This document shows positions 9,401-15,023 of a stretch of 17,366 nt of DNA, one piece after another. The notes under the pieces are model-generated. The model ran no database searches. It saw only the letters and a program-made list of their open reading frames with translations, and had not been told where the DNA came from. This stretch comes from Auxenochlorella pyrenoidosa (Eukaryota > Chlorophyta > Trebouxiophyceae > Chlorellales > Chlorellaceae), in assembly GCA_001430745.1 (NCBI GenBank), contig KQ482042.1, forward strand, positions 573,875 through 591,240, given 5' to 3'. Both the position numbers and the translations under genes were made by a program. How positions within the stretch are numbered: position 1 is the first letter of the stretch; each line of letters begins with the position of its first letter.

Positions 9401-11612
9401 GTGCAGAGCGTGCAGCCGACGGGACAAGCCCCCCCCCCCCCCTCCCCGCCCCACCACCACCACGAACACCACCCGCACACACACCACCCCCCCACCCACC
9501 CACCCACCACCACCACCACCATTACACACACACACAAACATACACACTGCCCCGCAGACTCTGCCGGCATCACGGTGTCGGGCGTGCGCATGGAGGTCAG
9601 CAAGACGCGGGCCAACAACATACCCAACCCGTACAACGAGCGCGCCGACCAGGACGGCCACTGGGGCATCCAGTTTGGTGGGCGCACTCTTGCACCTGCC
9701 TGCCTGCCTGCCTGCCCGTCCGCTTGCCTGCCAGCATGTTGCCTGCATGCGTGCTTGCCTGCATGTGTGTTTGCTGCTGTCCAACTGCAACGAACTTGCG
9801 ACACAGGCAGGGGGCGCGGGGCGGGCAGGAACGGGCGCAACTTCTGTCCCCACAGGGGTGGCAGCCTGCAGCTCTCACGTGCCTTTGCCCTGGCAGGGGT
9901 GCTAGTAGAGTCAGCGTGTTGAGATGACGCCCAGCCCACCTCCTCCCACCACTTGCTCTGAGTGAATAGCGTCGCTGGCGCGCTGCCGGGCCTGACCTCC
10001 CCGGCACGCCGCCCCCGCTTTTGCCCGTAGGCCGCTCCTTTGACATCCTGGTTCAGGGCGTGGACGTGCGCTGCAGGTCTGCCTGAGCCGCAGAGCCAGG
10101 CCTGCACCGCTCTGCATGCGGGTCGGTGCCCGGACCCCGCCGATGGGCCGTTGCCCGCTGGTAGCAGCCTTCTGTGGCAACGTGGCAGCTGCTGGGCGAC
10201 CCGCAGCACGCTGCCCCTGGCGTGTGCATCACATGCATCGCTGGGTCTGCACCTCTCACCACGCCCTGCGCACGCTGGCTCTGGCCGCAGCATGATGCAC
10301 GACGTCGGCACCGACACTTCTTCCAAGTTCTCTGTCGTCATGGACAGCAGGATGAAGGACGGCAACCTGGGTGGGGACCCCCAGGGAGCGGGGAAGGCAG
10401 GCATGGGTAGCGAGGGCCAGCTGGAGAGAGCTCCTGTGCGGACTTTGTTTGCACTGACCTGGGGTGCCGGCGCGCTGCCCTCACTCCGTCTGGATTTCCT
10501 GTGGCATAGCCTCCCTTGCTGAGCCTCCCGACGTCCTGCTGCTGCCCCCTGCCCTGCAGACCTGCACCGGTGTGTGTGAAGGCTGGCATGCGGTCGCCCA
10601 GCGACGATGCAGCCTGCGCGGCAGGCCGGGGGAAAGGAATCGTGCATGCTTTGCATGGCTGGGGGTGCCTGCATGGCTGGCGCAATCTTCACTGCCTCGA
10701 CGCCGCACGAAGCCCCCCGTTTTTGCAGCGGCCTGTCTGGACCTACCCTGTACACCAACATCAATGTGGGCAAGGGGACCAACGCGCTGTACAGCGGCGG
10801 GCCCTCGCGCTCGGGCGCCAACGCCGCCGCCGGCACCACGTGGTGGTTCATCCAGAGGTGTGGGGGTGGGGTGGGGTGGTTGGGGTGGGGGTTGGGGTGG
10901 GGGGGGGGGTAGCCATGTGGCTAGCCGTAGGCCTTAGAAGGCAGCGACGGCACTCGATTGATGAACTGCGGCTTTGTGCCGTGCTGGCCGCACTATCTGT
11001 AGACAAGCTGTCAGCCGCTCGTGACCTGCATACCCCAGCCGGCCGTCCGCCTTGCCAACGCGCCGCGCCCGCCGCCCAGCACGCCCTCTCTCTCCGTCCT
11101 GCTGCAGCGCCCTGCCAGTGGACCCCCCCAAGTCCAGCTACCCAGTGGGCTCCTGCGACTTTGGTGAGGCAGCTGACTGGCGGCAGGCTAACAGGCAACG
11201 AAGGGGCCGACGGCCACCCCTGCCGACGCGCAGCTCGCTGGATGCAATGTGCCCATTTGGGACCACCCCTACGCCCTGCGTTCCCGCAGGCCCTGTGATC
11301 AACCTGGTGGGGGTGAACTTGAAGGCCACCGAGGTGGGGGGGCCGCCTGCGCCGTGCCCAAGTCTGGCTGCTGGGCGTGTCCATGCCGCCATGCCCCGAA
11401 GCCCTGCCTTTTTAGAAAGAAAGAAAATAGTCCTGGAAGTGCTCTGTAGCATGGGTGCTGACGCTGCCTGGGGCCGCCCCTAACAAGCCCCGCAGGCGAA
11501 GAAGATGTGCAAGACGTGGCACTACGAGCGGTCGGTGGACTCGCCGCGCAACCTGTACAAGAGCCAGCTGGCGCGGCGCCGGGCACAGGCGGCTGCCGGG
11601 CAGCTCGGCTGA
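6440..11612 (+). CDS. Secreted right-handed beta-helix (pectate-lyase-like fold) protein
   Basis: Seventeen exons: 6440-6457, 6585-6732, 6967-7107, 7351-7473, 7674-7828, 8007-8089, 8415-8502, 8805-8954, 9225-9321, 9558-9677, 10031-10076, 10291-10370, 10560-10569, 10729-10857, 11108-11163, 11290-11333, 11496-11612. All junctions keep phase; the product is 534 residues. A signal peptide is clear: MRTQQR, then a hydrophobic core, with probable cleavage after AVA31. The N-terminal block LWGVAGEKWDPAG...LPDFSFAGY, the DFRTPGMDDTGMLKAAL segment (76-91) and LVIKRSNLVLRGAGPGQTVL (120-139) match the start of pectin-lyase-fold proteins. Later coils include SETADCWVRNIGTVNADNVI and the block DLHRGLSGPTLYTNINVGKG (417-436), which recalls bacterial beta-helix proteins of unknown substrate. 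The fold is well supported; catalytic residues and substrate (a cell-wall or environmental polysaccharide) are not identifiable. Exon 1 is the least certain, chosen because it supplies ATG, the right phase and a basic n-region. Confidence 0.83.
7108..7350 (+). other. Probable GC-AG intron in the beta-helix gene
   Basis: The preceding exon must end in phase 1 to join the next exon (GC TGG GTG GTG). The junction CTGCAG/GCGAGG supplies G plus GC and gives ...ARPASA-G-WVVLALP, a compact join at a place where the family normally passes directly from the helix after DDT into the first strand. The donor is GC rather than GT. A GT donor further downstream (CTG G/GTTCCA near 7171) would also keep phase but would add about 22 residues of poor resemblance. 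Confidence 0.55.
9322..9557 (+). other. GC-AG intron with repetitive interior
   Basis: The upstream exon ends CTCATCCACG and the intron starts GCGAGTG, a good match to GTGAGT with C at position 2. The acceptor CCCCGCAG/ACTCTG is fixed by the downstream frame. All GT dinucleotides in the next roughly 90 bases of the upstream frame fall in phase 2, which this acceptor cannot accept. A GC donor is therefore the simplest in-frame solution, giving NADNVILIHDSAGITVSGV. The interior holds a C-rich and CA-rich simple-sequence tract. Confidence 0.72.
9429..9548 (+). repeat. Polypyrimidine / CCACC / CA simple-sequence tract
   Basis: A run of 14 C residues is followed by CCACC and CACC repeats and then an ACAC run ending near 9548. 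It lies wholly inside an intron. On the opposite strand it is G-rich with several runs of four or more G, so it could form a quadruplex on the template DNA strand. It is prone to length change and to sequencing error. Confidence 0.9.
9696..9770 (+). repeat. Imperfect CTGC/TGCC tetranucleotide repeat in intron
   Basis: Five near-perfect CTGC units at 9696-9715 decay into degenerate TGCC/TGCATG units up to about 9770. The tract lies just downstream of the donor at 9678 in the intron between the exons ending 9677 and starting 10031. No coding role is apparent. Confidence 0.8.
10560..10569 (+). other. 10-nt microexon of the beta-helix gene
   Basis: The preceding exon ends ...GGCAACCTGG (phase 1). 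The following exon begins C-GGC-CTG-TCT and needs phase 2. The ten bases ACCTGCACCG, flanked by CTGCAG upstream and GTGTGT downstream, supply G/AC-CTG-CAC-CG/C, that is Asp-Leu-His-Arg. This rebuilds DLHRGLSGP, which resembles the Asp/His-rich motif seen at the same place in related bacterial beta-helix proteins. Skipping it would break the frame. Confidence 0.68.
10862..10909 (+). repeat. G-rich (GGGGT)n tract just inside an intron
   Basis: At least eight runs of three or more G on the sense strand begin five bases after the exon end at 10857. The tract therefore lies beside the 5' splice site of the intron 10858-11107 and is quadruplex-capable in the pre-mRNA. Confidence 0.88.
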
Positions 11613-12024
11613 CTGACGACCGCCGACGAGACGGACAGGCCCTGCACAGGACGCCCGACTGACGGACCGTTGGGCAGGTCTGCCTCGAGCAGCTTGGAAC
11701 CTGCCGAGGCGCTGCTGGCAGCGTGTGGCTGCCCATCATCGCATTGAGATTTTCAGTTTTTTGTGCTGTCAATGCTCTGCCTGGACCTTGAGCTAACTAA
11801 CTCCTCAGTACTGCGAACTCGGATTGGTTGCTTCTGGTACTCTCTTACCTGCTTTGAAGGCTTTGGCAATGTGCAAATACCTTACCAGTGAGCAACTGGC
11901 TTAACGGTCTCTTCACATCTCTCTGCTCATTCGTCACATGCTCACTTCGAATGTAAGCTGGCAAGGCCAAAGACTCGGTTGCGCGATCCCTCGCTGAACT
12001 CTCAAGCCTCTACACTTCCAGGCC
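11613..12024. other. Convergent intergenic region (shared 3' ends)
   Basis: The stop codons of the beta-helix gene (plus) and the DUF819 gene (minus) face each other across this stretch. From about 11745 to 12000 it is clearly more A/T-rich than the flanking exons, as expected of untranslated sequence, with a TTTTTT run near 11756-11761. No coding frame with support was seen. No minus-strand TGTAA was found between the stop of the DUF819 gene and 11613, so that gene may use another signal. Confidence 0.6.
11952..11956 (+). terminator. TGTAA polyadenylation-type signal for the beta-helix gene
   Basis: TGTAA is the usual near-upstream poly(A) element in green algae. This copy lies about 340 nt after the stop codon, in A/T-richer sequence. 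It was the only plus-strand copy I found between the two convergent genes. Confidence 0.5.
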
Positions 12025-14638
12025 TCACCCCAAGCCCTGCATGCGCCGGAAGACAGCTGCGCAGGCCACGCCCACGAAAGTGGCTGTGGCGTAGCCCATG
12101 ATGCCGATCAGCAGCGCCGGGACCAGCGAGCCGCGCCACCCTTTGGCTGCCGCCATGCCTGCTGCGGTTGTGGGCCCTGCCGACGCAGCAGGAAGGAGGG
12201 AGAGGGGCGGCTAGGCGCATCTGTTGGCTGAAGCCTGTGTTCTGCAAGGCTTGTGCTGTTGGGTAGCAGGTGGTGGGCTGCCCAGGGCCAGCAGCCAACA
12301 TGCACGATGAGGAGCAAAGCGCTCTGGGCCCTCCCACCTCCGATGTTGGCGTTTGATGCCAGGCAGCTCTCCTTGCGGGAGAAGCCCAACAGGCGCTCCC
12401 CCACCAGGACCACGCCCACGTGCGCTGCACAGCATGGAGGGGGAGGAAGGGCCGCAAGTGGGGCAGAGCGGCAGGCAAGCAGCCCTGTGCGACTGCTTCT
12501 GCCACTAGCAGGGCCGCTCGTTCCCGCAACCAGGCAACAAGGAAGGGGGCCCCAAACAAGCCCCCGATGCCTTCGCCACACACAGGGATAGGCTCCGTCC
12601 CCACCGCCACCCCCCACCCCCCATCCACCCCACACACCACCCCCACCCTGCTCACTCGACACAGCGATGGCCGACCACAGGAAGAGGGAGGGCGCGGTCT
12701 GCATGACGGTGGCGATGCTGCCGGAGGCGCCCACCGAGGCAAAGAAGAGCTGCATGAGGATGGCGGCCAGCCCCTCGCCCGAGGCGCGCAGCGGCGCCAG
12801 CAGCCGCGGGAACAGAGTGGCCAGCGTGACTGCAGGGGGGCGCGCGCGCAGGGTTGCGCAGTGACGGGACATGACGCAGCATGCGTGGGACGGGCGGGCG
12901 GGCGGACAAGCAAGCAGGCAGGCAGGCAGAGGGGCTGCGTTCAAAAGTTCTAGTCCACAACACATGTTTTCGGTTTTCCCTTCCCAAATCATTTGGGAAA
13001 GAAACCGGATATGCTCAGGCCTCGCGCCGCCCACCCGTGATGGCGGTGATGACTGTGATGCTGCCCCCCTTGTAGCGCAGCGCGGCGGCCGCCTGGGTGC
13101 CGGCAAAGCAGATGGCGGCAGCCAGCGCCAGCGCGGTTGCGCCATGCAGTACGGTGATGGTGCGCCCGTCACCGCCGCCGCCATGCCCGCCGCCGTGGCC
13201 GCCGCCGTGGCTGCCGCTGGCCTGGGCTGCTGCCGCCGCTTGCTGCTGCGCCGCCGCTCCTGCTGATTGTGCAGCCGTTGCGGCAGCCACTGTCTGTGGC
13301 TGCGCTTGCCACGCCCCCTGCGCTGCAGCCGCTGTGCCCGCTGCGCCAGCCGCGGGTGCCGGCGCCGCGCCGGCGGCCTGCTCGTCCAGCACGGGCGCCG
13401 AGGGCTGCTCGGGCGGCACCTTTTTGGCCAGGGCGTACAGGGAGAGAAAGTACCCAGACACAATCAAGTCATCAGCTGCCAGGCCTGCCATGCGGGCAGA
13501 GGGCGACAGCTCTAGCGCTTCAGACACCGCCACATAGTTGACGCTGCCGCCGATGTGGCGCGCCGTCAGCGCGGCGGCCACCTTCCATCCGTCGGCGCCC
13601 AGGCCTCGCAGGGGCATGAGCCAGAAGGCCAGCAGGCTGCCCAGCACTGTGCCCAGCGCTCCCCAGGTGAAGGCGCCCAGCAGGCGGCCCGTCTCGCGCA
13701 GCACCCGCCTGCGGGGGGCAGAGGCCGGGGTCGGGGCAGGTGGCACCAGCGGCTGCCTTGTGGCAGGGTGCGGCAGCAACCGCACGAGCATACCTGCAGC
13801 ACTGCCCCACCTTGATGCAGCACTGTCCAGGAGCCACTCCGCCACCCCACCCCAGCTCCGGTGCCGCCCTGAAGCCCACCCACCGCAGGTCTGCCGAGAA
13901 GAGCAGCAGCGGCACCGCCAGCGGCAGCAGGTAGGCGTTGACCACGGCATACACATGAGGGGCCTCGGCGGGCACCACGCCCAGGTTGCTCAATGCCAGC
14001 CCAAACAGCGTGCTGCCAGGGGGGCACGAGGGCCGGGCACAAGCAGCAGCGGTGGACTGGAGATGGCACGCAACTGGGGCCCGGCGGCGCGGCACCGTCA
14101 AGTTGAGATTCTTGGCTGCGCAGCGGGGACGCAGCCCTCACCTCAGAAGGGCGCCGCTCATCTCCTTGCCCCACTTTGTCTGCTCGCACCACAGGCCGGC
14201 GCAGCCGGCTGCCGCCAGCGCGGCCCAGATGCCTGCAAAGCGCCACAGTTGGTGATCGAGGAGTGAGCCAACAGCGCACCCAGTAGAATGCTGCATAATC
14301 ATCAAGGTTGCGCTGCGAGCACTGGCTTCAGCAGGCAACACCTGCAAAGCAGAGCAGACCAGCCCCTCACCCCAGGTGCTGTGGCCCAGCAGCGTCGCCT
14401 GCGCCTGGTGCGCTGCTCCCACCGCCGCGCCCGCTGCCGCTGTAGGTCGCACCGACAGGCGTGGCCGCCTTGATGCATTCACCGCTGCTGTTCGTCTGCT
14501 GGAATGTGCCGCGCAAGGCAGCTGGAATGCAGCCGGTTGTGCATACGACTGAGGTGGGACTGGCGGTGGCGGCACTGCCGTAGCCAGCGCTGTCGCCGGC
14601 AGCTGTGCAGGCCGCTGCTGCAGCCCTGCGCGCTGCAT
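12025..14638 (-). CDS. DUF819 (YjcL-type) polytopic membrane protein, probably plastid-targeted
   Basis: Exons in order of translation: 14638-14371, 14232-14142, 14012-13884, 13708-13035, 12829-12656, 12424-12338, 12176-12025. All are GT-AG and phase-consistent; the product is 524 residues. Residues 1-75 are rich in Ala, Pro, Gln and Arg with few acidic residues, like a chloroplast transit peptide. The body matches DUF819: EQTKWGKEMSGALLSTLFG, LSNLGVVP, NAYLLPLAVPLLLFSADLRR, ALTARHIGGSVNYVAVSEAL, then AADDLIVSGYFLSLYALAKK. After a long linker come FASVGASGSI, HVGVVLVGERLLGF and the closing SNANIGGPTTAAGMAAAKGW block. About ten hydrophobic segments are present. Function in the family is unknown; homologues occur in bacteria and in plants. 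The linker (about 264-346) is Ala/Gln-rich and ends in a His/Gly tract, an insertion I would not expect in bacterial members. The start is uncertain: the frame stays open upstream to 14911 and another ATG lies at 14776. Confidence 0.88.
12597..12648 (-). repeat. G-rich (sense) tract just inside a DUF819 intron
   Basis: Read on the gene's own (minus) strand, the intron begins GTGAGCAGGGTGGGGGTGG and continues with further runs of three to six G. This is another quadruplex-capable stretch directly downstream of a 5' splice site (donor at 12655-12654). Confidence 0.85.
12891..12930 (+). repeat. GGGC / AGGC tetranucleotide repeats in intron
   Basis: Three to four GGGC units pass into AAGC and then AGGC units within the DUF819 intron spanning 12830-13034. 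The tract is short and imperfect. Confidence 0.75.
12971..13007. repeat. A/T-rich inverted repeat (hairpin) in intron
   Basis: Perfect inner arms TTCCCAAAT (12981-12989) and ATTTGGGAA (12991-12999) are separated by one base. They are enclosed by outer arms CGGTTT (12971-12976) and AAACCG (13002-13007). It sits about 27 bases from the donor of the DUF819 intron 13034-12830 and stands out against the GC-rich context. Confidence 0.8.
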
Positions 14639-15023
14639 CTCCCTTGCGACTTTCTGTACTCGCAGTTGCAGGCGCCAGAGCTTGTTGGTAGAGCAGGGCA
14701 GGGTTTTGCTGCGGAAGTTGCGCGCAGAAGCGACAGGGTGGGCAGGGAGCGCTGGAAAGCGAGGACGGAGGATCATATGAGGGCAATGCCTGTGCTGCAA
14801 ATGCTGCAAAGTTTGCATGTGCTGGACACACCCAGCAGGGCTGGCACTCTTCACCATTTGGGCCAGGCGGCGACCTAACCAGCCGTGGCCTCCCCCCTGA
14901 TGCAAACGCAATCCCTGGTCCCTGCCATGATGTCCTGAGGGTGCAGATCATTCTGTTAAGAGCTGTGAGACGGGCTGGCCGCACCGCGCGCCCCCTGTTC
15001 CTCCCTCTGTTACCGCTTGGCGA
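14639..15023. promoter_or_regulatory. Divergent intergenic region between the DUF819 and membrane-protein genes
   Basis: This stretch holds the 5' leaders and promoters of two divergent genes. On the minus strand the DUF819 reading frame remains open from 14638 up to 14911, with ATGs at 14776 and further up, so part of this region could be N-terminal coding sequence. No TATA box or repeat is evident. Confidence 0.45.

Noticed and set aside
9696..9770. Tandem CTGC repeat considered as a coding repeat
   Set aside because: It lies between a clear donor (9678) and acceptor (10030), and its inclusion would break the family-consistent IQFGRSFDILVQG join.
8867..9853. Possible minus-strand gene with Gly/Val runs
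   Set aside because: The Gly/Val-rich part is the translated complement of the C-rich and CA-rich intron repeat, not a protein domain.
8615..9922. 435-codon plus-strand frame within the beta-helix gene
   Set aside because: It is out of frame with most of the beta-helix exons and includes the translated repeats of two introns (His/Pro/Thr runs).
9313..10851. 512-codon open frame on the minus strand opposite the beta-helix gene
   Set aside because: It runs antisense across exons, introns and simple repeats alike, with composition driven by GC content and Arg/Ala/Cys runs. The plus strand here has phased exons with a recognisable fold.
12108..13463. 451-codon minus-strand frame overlapping the DUF819 gene
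   Set aside because: It reads through three introns in mixed frames relative to the true exons. Only short parts coincide with real coding sequence (for example VTLATLFPRLLAPLRASGEG).
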